From Cypionkella sinensis (GTDB taxonomy: Bacteria; Pseudomonadota; Alphaproteobacteria; Rhodobacterales; Rhodobacteraceae), in contig NZ_JBHRTO010000002.1 in assembly GCF_042646385.1 (NCBI RefSeq), forward strand, positions 248,001-312,000: a DNA stretch of 64,000 bases. Direction: 5' to 3'. The translations under genes were made by a program, and so were the position numbers. The notes under the pieces were generated by a model. It did not search any database and had not been told where the DNA came from. It saw nothing but the letters and a program-made list of their open reading frames with translations. Shown in pieces: positions 16,518-25,467 of the stretch. Position 1 is the first letter of the stretch; each line of letters opens with the position of its first letter.

Positions 16518-17774
16518 ATGCCGCTTCTGGTGATGAAATTTGGCGGCACTTCGGTGGCCGACCTCGCGCGGATCGAAAATGCCGCGAAAAAGGTGCAGGC
16601 CGAGGTCGCGCGTGGCTATGACGTGATCGTCATCGTCTCGGCGATGTCGGGCGAAACCAACAAGATGGTCGGCTTTGTCGAGGGCACCTCCAAACTCTAT
16701 GACGCCCGCGAATATGACGCGGTGGTGTCGAGTGGTGAGAACGTGACCGCCGGTCTGATGGCGCTGCGTTTGCAGGAAATGGGCATTGCGGCGCGGTCGT
16801 GGCAGGGTTGGCAAGTGCCGATCAACACCACATCCGCCCATTCCAGCGCCCGTTTTGTCAACATCCCGCGCGACAACATCGACGCGAAATTTGCCGAAGG
16901 TTTCAAGGTGGCCGTGGTGGCAGGCTTCCAAGGCGTGTCCGCCGAAGGCCGGGTCACAACGCTGGGCCGGGGTGGGTCTGACACCACCGCCGTGGCCTTT
17001 GCCGCCGCCTTTGGGGCCGAACGCTGCGACATCTACACCGATGTCGATGGCGTCTACACCACCGACCCCCGCATCACCAACAAAGCCCGCAAGCTGGACA
17101 AGATCGCGTTCGAGGAAATGCTGGAACTGGCATCGCTGGGTGCCAAGGTGCTGCAAACCCGCTCGGTCGAACTGGCGATGCGCTACAAGGTGCGGCTGCG
17201 GGTGTTGTCCTCGTTTGAGGATACCGATGAAAATTCTGGAACGCTGGTCTGCGACGAGGATGAGATCATGGAATCGAAAGTAGTTTCTGGCGTGGCCTAC
17301 AGCCGGGATGAAGCCAAGGTGACGCTGGTGCGGGTCGAAGACCGCCCCGGTATCGCCGCCGCCATCTTTGGTCCTTTGGCCGAGGCAGGCGTAAACGTCG
17401 ACATGATCGTGCAGAACATCTCAGAGGTTGAGGTTGGCAGCGTCAAGGGTGCCACCACCGATATGACCTTCTCCTGCCCGACCAATCAGGTCGCCCGCGC
17501 GCAAAAGGCGATGGAAGACGCCGTGGCTGCGGGCACGATCACCTATGATGGCATCGTGGTCGACAGCGACGTTGCCAAGATTTCGGTGGTTGGCATCGGT
17601 ATGCGCAGCCATGCAGGCGTTGCCGCCACCATGTTCAAGGCGCTGTCGAAAGAGAACGTCAACATCAAGGTCATCGCCACCTCCGAGATCAAGATCTCGG
17701 TGCTGATCGACCGCAAATACATGGAACTGGCCGTGCAGGCACTGCACGACGCGTTTGAGCTGGAGAAGGCCTGA
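16518..17774 (+). CDS. lysC: Aspartate kinase
   Basis: LysC phosphorylates aspartate in the pathway to lysine, threonine and methionine. The 418-residue product has VMKFGGTSVADLARI at the N-terminus and VIVSAMSGETNK. GRGGSDTTAVAFAAAFGAERCDIYTDVDGVYTTDPR forms the kinase active site. Two ACT domains follow (about residues 265-340 and 345-418), containing RPGIAAAIFGPLAEAGVNVDMIVQN and SHAGVAATMFKALSKENVNIKVI, which mediate amino-acid feedback. The start at 16518 follows AGGAAAAGG. A strong intrinsic terminator lies 26 bases after the stop. In many alphaproteobacteria ptsP follows lysC directly; here four genes lie between. Confidence 0.97.
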   Translation: MPLLVMKFGGTSVADLARIENAAKKVQAEVARGYDVIVIVSAMSGETNKMVGFVEGTSKLYDAREYDAVVSSGENVTAGLMALRLQEMGIAARSWQGWQVPINTTSAHSSARFVNIPRDNIDAKFAEGFKVAVVAGFQGVSAEGRVTTLGRGGSDTTAVAFAAAFGAERCDIYTDVDGVYTTDPRITNKARKLDKIAFEEMLELASLGAKVLQTRSVELAMRYKVRLRVLSSFEDTDENSGTLVCDEDEIMESKVVSGVAYSRDEAKVTLVRVEDRPGIAAAIFGPLAEAGVNVDMIVQNISEVEVGSVKGATTDMTFSCPTNQVARAQKAMEDAVAAGTITYDGIVVDSDVAKISVVGIGMRSHAGVAATMFKALSKENVNIKVIATSEIKISVLIDRKYMELAVQALHDAFELEKA

Positions 17775-17800
17775 CGCTTTCGATCTGCCTGCGAAAATCA

Positions 17801-17832
17801 CGCCGGAGAGCCTTGGGCTTTCCGGCGTTTTT
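17801..17832 (+). terminator. Rho-independent terminator of lysC
   Basis: CGCCGGAGAGCC, loop TTG and GGCTTTCCGGCG form a 12-bp stem with one G-U pair, followed by TTTTT. It is classical in form and ends the lysC transcript. Confidence 0.9.
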
Positions 17833-17912
17833 CGTTGGCCCCGCGTTGGGACCATTTAAATCTGTGCTTATTATCAGTATGTTGATATTTTCCGTTAAGG
17901 ATTTGGCAAGAT

Positions 17913-18749
17913 TTGCCATCGGGGGCTGACATACGCAGAATTATGGCCACCTTGCTGGCTTTGGGTATGCTGCTGGCCGCGCCCTTGGTCGCGACTGCAG
18001 CGCCGCAGACCATCTGCACCCTGATCCTGTCGACCGAAACCGGCACGGTTTTACGCGAAGAAGGCGACTGCGCCACCCGTGTCACGCCAGCCTCGACCTT
18101 CAAGATTGCGCTGGCGGTGATAGGCTATGACGCGGGATTTCTGACGTCTGCGACGCAGCCTGTGCTGCCCTATCAGACCGGCGATCCGAAATGGGGCGGT
18201 GCCAACTGGATGCGCGACACCAACCCGACCGATTGGATGCGCTATTCGGTGGTGTGGTATTCCCAGCGGATCACGCAGGCGGTGGGGGCAGACAAGCTGA
18301 CCCGCTATGCGCAGGCATTTGGTTATGGCAATGCCGACTTCCACGGCGATACCGGCAAGGACAACGGGCTGAAACGGGCCTGGATCGCCTCGTCATTGCA
18401 AATCTCACCGCGCGAACAGGCGGCGTTTCTGCGCGCGTTGGCTACCGATGCCTTGCCCGCAAGCCCCGCCGCGATGGCACAAGCGCGCGCGATTGTGGAA
18501 TGCACGCCGGTTGCAGATTGGACAGTCTGCGGCAAAACCGGCACCGCCTATCCGCGCAAGAACGATGGCAGCTTTGACTATGCCCGCGGCTGGGGCTGGT
18601 TCGTGGGCTGGGGTATTCACACGGGCGACAACGTGGTGTTCGTGCGCCTGACACAGGCCCGCGAACGCAGCGAGGGCTCGCCGGGGAACATGACGCGCGA
18701 CGCCTTCCTGGCTGAATGGCCTGCCCTGATCAAAGACCTTCGTCGCTAA
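17913..18749 (+). CDS. Class D (OXA-type) beta-lactamase
   Basis: All class D active-site motifs are visible in the 278-residue product: STFK (residues 61-64, nucleophile Ser and the Lys that is carboxylated), SVV (112-114), YGN (138-140) and KTG (208-210). The typical W-x-x-S-S-L-Q-I-S-P block and GWGWFVGW near 226-233 are also present. A signal peptide covers about residues 1-30. The TTG at 17913 gives it a basic n-region (RR) and has AAGGA 11 bases upstream; ATG 17943 is the alternative. The enzyme is periplasmic and would hydrolyse beta-lactams; spectrum cannot be inferred. No regulator or mobile element is adjacent. It overlaps the convergent DoxX gene by 4 bases. Confidence 0.9.
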   Translation: MPSGADIRRIMATLLALGMLLAAPLVATAAPQTICTLILSTETGTVLREEGDCATRVTPASTFKIALAVIGYDAGFLTSATQPVLPYQTGDPKWGGANWMRDTNPTDWMRYSVVWYSQRITQAVGADKLTRYAQAFGYGNADFHGDTGKDNGLKRAWIASSLQISPREQAAFLRALATDALPASPAAMAQARAIVECTPVADWTVCGKTGTAYPRKNDGSFDYARGWGWFVGWGIHTGDNVVFVRLTQARERSEGSPGNMTRDAFLAEWPALIKDLRR

Positions 18750-19117
18750 CCCCTGCCCCACCAGACAAACCGCCCCGGCCCGGTGCTGGCCAAGATCAGC
18801 AAGCCCCCTGCAATCGACCAGTTTTTCACCATGATCGTCACCTGCCATGGGTCGGCGCGCAACTGCCAATGAAAATAGCTGGTAAACACGCAATATCCCG
18901 CCAGCACCAGCGCCCAGACCCGAACGCCGGGGCCAAAGATCAACCCCAAGCCCGCGATCAGATTAAAGGCCGCAACAGGCCAGACCAACCAAACCGGCAA
19001 CCCGATCGAGGCAATCATCGCGCTGACAGGCACCGGGTCGCCCAACTTCTGCGCCGCACCGCCGAGAAACAGCAAGGCGATCAGGATGCGGCCCAAAAGG
19101 TTAAGGCTATCGTTCAT
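18746..19117 (-). CDS. DoxX family membrane protein
   Basis: The 123-residue product has four hydrophobic helices, with LLGRILIALLFLGGAAQKL at the start and PGVRVWALVLAGYCVFTSYFH in the third helix region. This is the DoxX pattern. DoxX-family proteins are small inner-membrane proteins, some linked to redox or oxidative stress; the substrate is unknown. The start at 19117 (MNDSLNLLGR) fits family length. Its stop codon overlaps that of the beta-lactamase gene on the other strand. It could be co-transcribed with the L,D-transpeptidase gene upstream (94 bases). Confidence 0.75.
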   Translation of the reverse strand: MNDSLNLLGRILIALLFLGGAAQKLGDPVPVSAMIASIGLPVWLVWPVAAFNLIAGLGLIFGPGVRVWALVLAGYCVFTSYFHWQLRADPWQVTIMVKNWSIAGGLLILASTGPGRFVWWGRG

Positions 19118-19210
19118 GGCCTCAGGATCGCAGGTTATCACAAGGCGGGCAATGCTGCCTGTAAAGCGGCAAGCGCACAGTTGCGTGACGCAAAGCCCGC
19201 CTATCTGGCA

Positions 19211-19894
19211 TCAATACGGCACTTCAAACGTGTGATGCTGCACCGAGGGCAGCACCACCACCTTGGCACCGTCCTGCACCCGGTCATGCAGGTCGATCAC
19301 GTCTTGGTCCAGCATACGGATGCAGCCCGAGGACACCGATTTGCCCAGATATTTCGGCTCGCAGGCGCCATGGATGCGGTAGAGCGTGTCTTTGCCATCC
19401 TGAAACAGATACAGCGCGCGGGCACCCAGCGGGTTGCCGGGGCCGCCGGGCATACCGCCATTGGCCACCGAATAGGGCGCGAACTCGGGGCGGCGGGCGA
19501 TCATCTCATCCGGGGCTTTCCACACCGGCCATTTGCGGCGGAACTGCACCTTGGCATCGCCATTCCAGCCATAGCCTGCGGCCCCCACGCTGACGCCATA
19601 ACGCAAGGCGCGGTCAGGCGATGTGACAAGATGCAGATAGGCCGCATCCGGGTCAACGATGATGGTGCCGGTTGTTTCAAACGGAAACGGATTTTCAACT
19701 TCTTGCCGCCACAGCCGTTCGTCAACCACACCATCGGGAACAGCAGGCACCGGATGCGGTTCCGTATAGATCGCACCATAGCGGGCAGGCATCGGCGGCG
19801 GCGGTGGCGGTTCGGCAGCGGCTGGGGGTTTGGCGGCACAGGCGGACAGCGAAGCGGCAGAGGCCGCAGCCATAAAGGCGCGTCGGGTGAACAT
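19211..19894 (-). CDS. L,D-transpeptidase (YkuD domain) lipoprotein
   Basis: The YkuD catalytic block is complete: YRIHGACEPKYLG (His about 175) and SVSSGCIRM (catalytic Cys about 191). The N-terminus MFTRRAFMAAASAASLSAC combines a twin-arginine-like RR with a lipobox (LSAC, Cys 19). A Pro-rich linker (about 27-36) follows. L,D-transpeptidases cross-link peptidoglycan 3-3 or attach proteins to it in the periplasm. They are largely insensitive to most penicillins, so the position beside a class D beta-lactamase gene is suggestive. It is 59 bases downstream of a small secreted-protein gene on the same strand. Confidence 0.88.
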   Translation of the reverse strand: MFTRRAFMAAASAASLSACAAKPPAAAEPPPPPPMPARYGAIYTEPHPVPAVPDGVVDERLWRQEVENPFPFETTGTIIVDPDAAYLHLVTSPDRALRYGVSVGAAGYGWNGDAKVQFRRKWPVWKAPDEMIARRPEFAPYSVANGGMPGGPGNPLGARALYLFQDGKDTLYRIHGACEPKYLGKSVSSGCIRMLDQDVIDLHDRVQDGAKVVVLPSVQHHTFEVPY

Positions 19895-19953
19895 GGGGTA
19901 TCCTTATCGGCAGGGAATTGGGCAGAACGGGGCCGCGATGCGGCAGCAGGCGT

Positions 19954-20310
19954 TCAGGCCAGCTTGGGCGGGTCGCGCGGCTGGGCTGGGGTTTGCCCCG
20001 GTCTGGCCCACCAAGCCCCAGCCTGCAACAGCGTCGCGGGCGCATGGAATGCCAATGTCAACTCGTCCGGCCAGACCGCCAGCGCCGGGTTACAGGGCGA
20101 CCCCGGCAAAGCCGTGCCCTTGCAGCGGCTTTGCACGGTGGCAAAGGTCTTTTGCGCCGCAACCGGCGCAACCGCCGCATCATCATCCAACTGCGCCGAG
20201 ACAACCGCCGCCGCCACATGCGGGACCGTGCCAAATTTGGCGGCAAAACTGCCAAACGGCAGCAATGCCAGCACAGCCAGCAGCAAGACAAGGCGGGTCA
20301 ACATCGACAT
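19954..20310 (-). CDS. Uncharacterised small secreted protein
   Basis: Not recognised. The 118-residue product begins MSMLTRLVLLLAVLALLPFGSFAA, a signal peptide or anchor. The mature part has LDDDAAVAP, a Cys pair in QSRCKGTALPGSPCNP and a C-terminal Pro/Gln-rich tail. The start at 20310 is preceded by AGGA with 9-base spacing; an upstream in-frame start would add 24 polar residues and spoil the signal. It precedes the L,D-transpeptidase gene and is divergent from ptsP across 252 bases. Confidence 0.6.
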   Translation of the reverse strand: MSMLTRLVLLLAVLALLPFGSFAAKFGTVPHVAAAVVSAQLDDDAAVAPVAAQKTFATVQSRCKGTALPGSPCNPALAVWPDELTLAFHAPATLLQAGAWWARPGQTPAQPRDPPKLA

Positions 20311-20562
20311 GCCGGTTTCCTGCCATGCGTCGCGTGGCCTGTCGAGTGGCAGCTGTGGCGATCCTTTGCCCATTGCGATCACCAGTTGTCACATGGCTGT
20401 GAGCATCGCGCCGCCTGCGCATAAATCTGCCGCAAAGCCCGCAGCATCGGGGGTTTTCTGCGCACAAGCGCGATAAACTCTGTTGCAACGTCGGTTTGCC
20501 CACTGACTTTTGTCACACAACGCGCCTATAGAGAGCAGATTGGATGTGATCGGATTACAGCG

Positions 20563-22812
20563 ATGCCCGCAGAGCGCACTGACAGTGACAGCCGCAAACT
20601 TCTCCGCCGCCTGCGCGATGTGCTGGGCACCAAGGCGAAGGGGCAGGATCGGCTTGACCAGATCACCCATCTGATCGCGGATTCCATCGGCGCGGAAGTC
20701 TGCTCGATCTATCTGTTCCGCGATGCCGAAACGCTGGAGCTTTGCGCAACCGAAGGCCTGCGCAAAACGGCTGTGCACCAAACCCGGATGAAACTGGGCG
20801 AGGGTCTGGTGGGCCGTGTGGCCCGCACCGGCCTGCCGGTGAACACCGCCGATGCGCCGTCTGAAAAAGGTTTCCGCTTCATGCCGGAAACCGGCGAGGA
20901 ATTGTATTCGGCCTTCCTTGGCGTGCCGATCCAGCGCGTTGGCGAAAAGCTGGGCGTGCTGGTGGTCCAGTCGAAACTGGCCCGCGCCTATTCCGAAGAT
21001 GACATCTACGCGTTGGAAGTCGTCGCCATGGTGCTGGCCGAGATGACCGAACTGGGCGCTTTCTCGGGCGAAGGCGTTGGCGGCATGGGCGCTTTGCACA
21101 AGCAGCCGGTGCTGTTCCGGGGTGCAAGCGGGCAGGAAGGTGCATCCGAAGGCCGCGTCTGGCTGCACGAGCCGCGCGTGGTTGTCACCAACCCGGTGGC
21201 GGATGATCCGTTGACCGAGATCGACCGCATCCGCGAAGCCGTGGGCGTGCTGCGGGTGTCGGTGGATGATCTGCTGGCGGCCGAAAGCCTTGATAAAGAC
21301 CAAAAGGCGGTGCTGGAAGCCTACCGCATGTTCGCCCATTCGCGCGGCTGGCTGCGCCGGATGGAGGAGGACATTTCCTCGGGCCTGTCTGCCGAAGCGG
21401 CGGTGGAAAAAGAGCAATCCGCCGCACGCTCGCGCCTTAGCCAAGTGCCGGATGCCTATCTGCGCGAACGCCTGCAAGATCTGGATGACCTATCCAATCG
21501 CCTGCTGCGCATCCTCACCGGGCAAGGCAAGGATACCGGGGCAGAAATGCCGGAAAATCCGGTGCTGATCGCCCGCAACATCGGGCCCGCCGAACTGCTG
21601 GAATATGGCCGCAAACTGAAGGGCGTGGTGCTGGAAGAAGGCTCGGTCGGCAGCCATGCGGCGATTGTCGCGCGCGCCTTGATGATCCCGATGGTGATCC
21701 ACGCCGACCGCATCACCAACGAGGCGCTGAACGGCGATGCGATCCTGGTCGATGGCGATCAGGGCATCGTGCATCTGCGCCCCGAAGATACCGTGGCCCG
21801 GTCATTCCGCGACAAGATCGCGATGCAGGCGCAGGCAATGCAGCGCTATGCGTCTTTGCGCGATCTGCCTGCGACGACGAAAGATGGCGTGACCATTGGT
21901 CTTTTGATGAATGCGGGCCTGATGGCAGATCTGCCCTCGCTGGTGGGCTCTGGCGCCGAAGGCGTTGGCCTGTTCCGCACCGAGTTGCAGTTTCTGGTGC
22001 GCAACTACATGCCCCGGCGCGAGGAATTGGCCGCACTTTATACCCGCGTGATCGAAGCCGCCAAAGGCCGCCCCGTCGCGTTCCGCACGCTGGACATCGG
22101 CTCGGACAAGGTGCTGCCCTACATGAAGCCGCAGGACGAGCCGAACCCCGCGATGGGCTGGCGCGCGATCCGTGTGGGCTTGGACAAACCCGGCGTGCTG
22201 CGGATGCAGTTGCAGGCGCTGATCCGCGCTTCGGCGGGCCGGCCTTTGGCGGTGATGTTTCCGTTCGTGTCGGAACATGCCGAATTCGTCGATGCCCGCG
22301 CCCATGTGCTGCGCGAATTGCACCGCGAGAAATCGCTGGGCCATGCCGTGCCTTCGGCGCTGGAAGTCGGCGCCATGCTCGAGATGCCAAGCCTTGCCTA
22401 CGCGCCGGATGCGTTCTTCCAGATGGCCGATTTCATCTCGATCGGCGGCAATGATCTGAAACAGTTTTTCTTCGCTGCCGATCGTGAGAATGAACGGGTG
22501 CGCAAACGCTATGACACGCTGAACGCCTCGTTCCTGACCTTCCTGCAATTCATCGTGGCGCGCTGCGCTGCGACCGGGACAAAACTTTCCTTCTGCGGCG
22601 AAGACGCCGGGCGACCCGTGGAGGCCGTGGCCTTCGCCGCCATCGGCCTGCGCAATCTGTCGATGCGCCCCGCGTCCATCGGCCCGGTGAAAGCGCTGCT
22701 CCGCCGGGTCGATCTGGCCGAAGCCCGCCGGGTAATCGACAAGGCCCGGAGTGACGGCGCCGAAACCGTGCGGCCTGCGCTGACGGCGTATCTGGATGGC
22801 TTGGGGGAGTGA
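20563..22812 (+). CDS. ptsP: Phosphoenolpyruvate-protein phosphotransferase PtsP (EI-Ntr)
   Basis: PtsP starts the nitrogen-type PTS phosphorelay (PtsP to NPr to EIIA-Ntr), which controls metabolism rather than sugar uptake. The 749-residue product has an N-terminal GAF domain (about 20-165) and then an EI N-domain with the phospho-His in EEGSVGSHAAIVARAL (His 365). The PEP-binding TIM barrel follows: GAEGVGLFRTELQF, FRTLDIGSDK, EVGAMLEMPSL, FISIGGNDLKQ and the active-site Cys in LSFCGEDAGRP (about 678). The GAF sensor distinguishes it from sugar-PTS EI and may sense nitrogen status, as shown for glutamine in other proteobacteria. ptsO and ptsN are outside the window. Confidence 0.95.
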   Translation: MPAERTDSDSRKLLRRLRDVLGTKAKGQDRLDQITHLIADSIGAEVCSIYLFRDAETLELCATEGLRKTAVHQTRMKLGEGLVGRVARTGLPVNTADAPSEKGFRFMPETGEELYSAFLGVPIQRVGEKLGVLVVQSKLARAYSEDDIYALEVVAMVLAEMTELGAFSGEGVGGMGALHKQPVLFRGASGQEGASEGRVWLHEPRVVVTNPVADDPLTEIDRIREAVGVLRVSVDDLLAAESLDKDQKAVLEAYRMFAHSRGWLRRMEEDISSGLSAEAAVEKEQSAARSRLSQVPDAYLRERLQDLDDLSNRLLRILTGQGKDTGAEMPENPVLIARNIGPAELLEYGRKLKGVVLEEGSVGSHAAIVARALMIPMVIHADRITNEALNGDAILVDGDQGIVHLRPEDTVARSFRDKIAMQAQAMQRYASLRDLPATTKDGVTIGLLMNAGLMADLPSLVGSGAEGVGLFRTELQFLVRNYMPRREELAALYTRVIEAAKGRPVAFRTLDIGSDKVLPYMKPQDEPNPAMGWRAIRVGLDKPGVLRMQLQALIRASAGRPLAVMFPFVSEHAEFVDARAHVLRELHREKSLGHAVPSALEVGAMLEMPSLAYAPDAFFQMADFISIGGNDLKQFFFAADRENERVRKRYDTLNASFLTFLQFIVARCAATGTKLSFCGEDAGRPVEAVAFAAIGLRNLSMRPASIGPVKALLRRVDLAEARRVIDKARSDGAETVRPALTAYLDGLGE

Positions 22813-23044
22813 GGAGAGGTCCGCTTTGCGATAAGCTCTGATTTGGACCGACCACACAGGGCATCGCCTGACCGCCGGGTGGGCGAGCCACAGAAGTTCT
22901 AGGCACTTTATGCCTCAGCAAATCCCCCAGAGGTTCTAGGCGAGACAGCGCAGAAGCGCCTGCCCGTGGGGGCGGTCAGGCGCTGCCCGGCGGCGCATTC
23001 GCGCCTTGATTCCGGGCAGGTTGCGTGCCTGAAAGGGGCGTTGC
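22813..23044. other. Intergenic region between ptsP and GFA genes, short repeats only
   Basis: A 232-base gap between convergent genes. It holds a short direct repeat (AGAAGTTCTAGGCA near 22891 and GAGGTTCTAGGCGA near 22931) and GC-rich imperfect palindromes around 22955-23025, including GCCCG/CGGGC pairs. No gene, tRNA or clean terminator is visible. Confidence 0.5.
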
Positions 23045-23446
23045 TTAGGGTTCACTCCGGGCGTCGTTATCGCGATCCCGTTCGTAGTGCCTCACGGCGA
23101 ACTCTGGCAGCCATGTCTCACGCCGGATGGTCCAAAGCTCATAGGTCGGAATGAACTGATCGGGCGCATCAAGCGCGCCAAGGTTCACCTCAACCTCATC
23201 ATCCGTAATGGAAAACACCGAGCTGCCACAGGTCGGGCAGAAATTTCTCCCCTCATAGGCGCGGGTTTCACCGCTGATCTTCACAGCGGCGGCGGGGAAG
23301 ATCGCGCTGGCGTGGAACAGCGCGCCGTGCTGCTTGCGACAATCAAGACAATGGCACAGTCCAACGCGGTAGGGTTGCCCCGTCGCTGCGATCCGCACCT
23401 GTCCGCAGAGGCAGCCCCCCGTCACGATGTCGCCACGCCCCGCCAT
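23045..23446 (-). CDS. GFA-family (CENP-V/GFA domain) protein
   Basis: The 133-residue product has the zinc Cys pattern of the glutathione-dependent formaldehyde-activating enzyme family: GGCLCGQVR, VGLCHCLDCRKQHGALF and NFCPTCGSSVFS. Despite the family name most members have no proven activity; they bind zinc and some bind glutathione. It begins one base after the upstream EcsC-family gene stops, which suggests an operon. The ATG start at 23446 fits the family. Confidence 0.85.
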   Translation of the reverse strand: MAGRGDIVTGGCLCGQVRIAATGQPYRVGLCHCLDCRKQHGALFHASAIFPAAAVKISGETRAYEGRNFCPTCGSSVFSITDDEVEVNLGALDAPDQFIPTYELWTIRRETWLPEFAVRHYERDRDNDARSEP

Positions 23447-23447
23447 C

Positions 23448-24206
23448 TCAAACCTTGCTGATCTTTGGCGGCTCTATCGCGCGGGCGAAGGCTGCAACCA
23501 CGGCCTCACCGCCCTGCGTCTCGGCCAGCCGCATCAGGGCAAAGCGGATGCGCGCCATTTCGCGGTAATAGGACAGGAACGCGGCATTCAGTGCCGCCCC
23601 CGACACCGCCCCCAGCACCGGCACGGCTTGGGCGGCGAGTTTCTGGCCCATGGTGGCGGCAAGTTTCGGCGCGACAGTGGCGATCAGCTTCTGGATCGCA
23701 GGGCCGGTCAGCGTCATGCGGGCCGAAAAGAACGCAGCATTGACGCCATCATCGCCCGCCAGCGGCGTGCCTGCGGCAAAAACCTCAAGACAAGCCGCGC
23801 GGATGCCGGGTTCGGATGGGTCAAAGCCCGCACGGATCGCTTCGGCCCGAATGGTGTGCAGCATCAGCGTCACGGTCACGGGCAATTCGGCAATCGCTGT
23901 TACCAAGCCACCCGCCCCGCCCGCAGCCCCGGTGGCCATCGCGGCCAACGTGCTGGCCCGCCCGCCCATCCGCGGCCCCTGATCGGCAAGCCCCGCCACG
24001 CCATGCGCCGCCGTCAAAGCCCGGATCACCACCTGTTCGATCTGCCCGCGCAGGGCATCAGGGAGCAGCGCCGCCTGCTTTTCCAACCCGCCACCGATCT
24101 TGTTGACCAACGTCATCAGCGGGCCATTGGCACGCTTGTAGGCGCGGGCCAATTCGGCGATTTCGGTATCATTTGCGGGCGCGCGCACGGCGGGAAGCTG
24201 GGTCAT
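23448..24206 (-). CDS. EcsC-family protein
   Basis: The 252-residue product has the EcsC-like layout. It has a helical N-terminal part and a Gly/Ala-rich hydrophobic hairpin (TLAAMATGAAGGAGGLVTA, near residues 85-105). A segment TVTLMLHTIRAEAIRAGFDPSEPGIRAACLEVFA follows, then a second Gly/Ala-rich hydrophobic region (AVPVLGAVSGAALNAAF, near 200). A typical C-terminus YYREMARIRFALMRL closes it. The family role is unclear; Bacillus EcsC sits with an ABC transporter that affects secretion. The start at 24206 (MTQLPAVRAP) fits better than the longer frame, which runs into the neighbouring GNAT gene region. It is probably co-transcribed with the GFA gene. Confidence 0.75.
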   Translation of the reverse strand: MTQLPAVRAPANDTEIAELARAYKRANGPLMTLVNKIGGGLEKQAALLPDALRGQIEQVVIRALTAAHGVAGLADQGPRMGGRASTLAAMATGAAGGAGGLVTAIAELPVTVTLMLHTIRAEAIRAGFDPSEPGIRAACLEVFAAGTPLAGDDGVNAAFFSARMTLTGPAIQKLIATVAPKLAATMGQKLAAQAVPVLGAVSGAALNAAFLSYYREMARIRFALMRLAETQGGEAVVAAFARAIEPPKISKV

Positions 24207-24250
24207 ACCAACAATGTGGGGCGTTTGACCCACTTCGGCAAGGCCGCTGA

Positions 24251-24775
24251 TCAGGCCTGCGGCAAGGTTGCGCCGCTGGCCTTCACCACATGGCCCTTGA
24301 TGCCCACCCAAGCGCCCTTTTTCAACTCCAGCCCCAGCACGCGGTCGGGGTTGGTGGGCGGTGGCATCACCACGCCTTCCAGCTTTTGAAATCCGAACCG
24401 GTTGTAATAGGGCGCATCACCCACCAGCAAAACCCGCTCCCAGCCCAGACGCCGGGCTTCGGACAGGCTTTCGTTCATCAACAGCCCGCCCAACCCCTCA
24501 CCCTGCCGGGTGGGGTGCACGGCAATCGGACCCAGCAGCAGCACGTCTTCGCCGTCCTCGCCATCGCCCTCGTCGATTTCAGCCGGCCAATAGCGGATCG
24601 CAGCCGCCAGAGTGCCATCCTCATCGCGCAGCGTCAGGCACAGCGCCGCCACCGTCGGCACACCATCGCGCAGCCGGTAAGACGACAAGGCAGTGCGGCC
24701 CGGAGAGAAGCACAGATCATACAGTGCCTCGACTTCCCACCAATCTGCCTCGACTTCTTCTTCAAGCTGATACAC
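24251..24775 (-). CDS. GNAT family N-acetyltransferase
   Basis: The 174-residue product shows the acetyl-CoA binding core LLLGPIAVHPTRQGEGLGGLLMNESLSEARRLG (motif A, Q/RxxGxG/A form: RQGEGLG). YYNRFGFQKLEGVVMPPP follows it. This is the pattern of the YhbS-like acetyltransferases. The substrate is unknown. The start is GTG at 24775, preceded by GGAAGGG. It lies 44 bases upstream of the EcsC-family gene on the same strand and may lead that operon. Confidence 0.85.
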   Translation of the reverse strand: MYQLEEEVEADWWEVEALYDLCFSPGRTALSSYRLRDGVPTVAALCLTLRDEDGTLAAAIRYWPAEIDEGDGEDGEDVLLLGPIAVHPTRQGEGLGGLLMNESLSEARRLGWERVLLVGDAPYYNRFGFQKLEGVVMPPPTNPDRVLGLELKKGAWVGIKGHVVKASGATLPQA

Positions 24776-24852
24776 GCCGCCGCCCTTCCAGAATCATCTG
24801 GAAACGCGGGTAGCATGGGCTAGGTGTGGGATCAAATCAGAAGGGGATGCTG

Positions 24853-25449
24853 ATGTTTTATAACCCGAATAATGCGGACAGCCCGCGCAACGGCGGGCTG
24901 CCGTTCAACCCGTTCAAGGCGATTGTCGCGCCGCGCCCGATCGGCTGGATTTCCACACGCGGGCCTTTGGGGGATAATCTTGCACCCTATTCGTTCTTCA
25001 ACGCGGTGAATGATGCGCCGATGCAGGTGATGTTTGCGGGCGGGTTGAAGGATTCGATCCGCAACCTGCGCGACACCGGGGTGTTCGCGGTGAATGTGGT
25101 GGCCGAATCTATGATCGATGCGATGAATGCCAGTTCCGAAACCGTGGCGCGCGGGGTGGATGAATTTGCGCTGGCGGGGGTGGAAAAGGCCGAGTGTGCG
25201 CAGATCGATTGCCCAAGGGTGGCGCTGGCCCCCGCCACGCTGGAGTGCCGGGTGGCGGATGTGCTGGAACTGACGGGCGAGAACTGGATGGTGGTGGGCG
25301 ATGTGGTGGGCGTGCATATCCGCGACGAATATCTGCGCGATGGCCGGTTTGATCTGGCGCTGGTCCGGCCCGTCGCCCGCCTGGGTTACAAGGATTATGC
25401 CGTGATCACCGCGCCCTTCGAACTGGCCCGCCCAGACGAGTTAAGCTGA
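24853..25449 (+). CDS. Flavin reductase-like (split-barrel FMN-binding) protein
   Basis: The 198-residue product matches flavin reductase-like proteins: FKAIVAPRPIGWISTRG near residue 22, NLAPYSFFNAVNDAP and FAVNVVAESMIDAMN. ALAPATLECRVADVLEL and VVGDVVGVHIRDEYLRDGRFD follow. Such proteins bind FMN and reduce flavins or act as partner reductases. The second ATG (24853) is chosen because AAGGGG lies 6 bases ahead of it; the first ATG at 24847 is in frame. It is divergent from the GNAT gene. The physiological partner is unknown. Confidence 0.85.
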   Translation: MFYNPNNADSPRNGGLPFNPFKAIVAPRPIGWISTRGPLGDNLAPYSFFNAVNDAPMQVMFAGGLKDSIRNLRDTGVFAVNVVAESMIDAMNASSETVARGVDEFALAGVEKAECAQIDCPRVALAPATLECRVADVLELTGENWMVVGDVVGVHIRDEYLRDGRFDLALVRPVARLGYKDYAVITAPFELARPDELS

Positions 25450-25467
25450 CGCCACCACATGCACCCC

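Noticed and set aside
18716..20476. 586-codon open frame on the plus strand across the L,D-transpeptidase region
   Set aside because: It is antisense to DoxX, the L,D-transpeptidase and a secreted-protein gene, has no recognisable domain and the composition of a GC-rich shadow frame.
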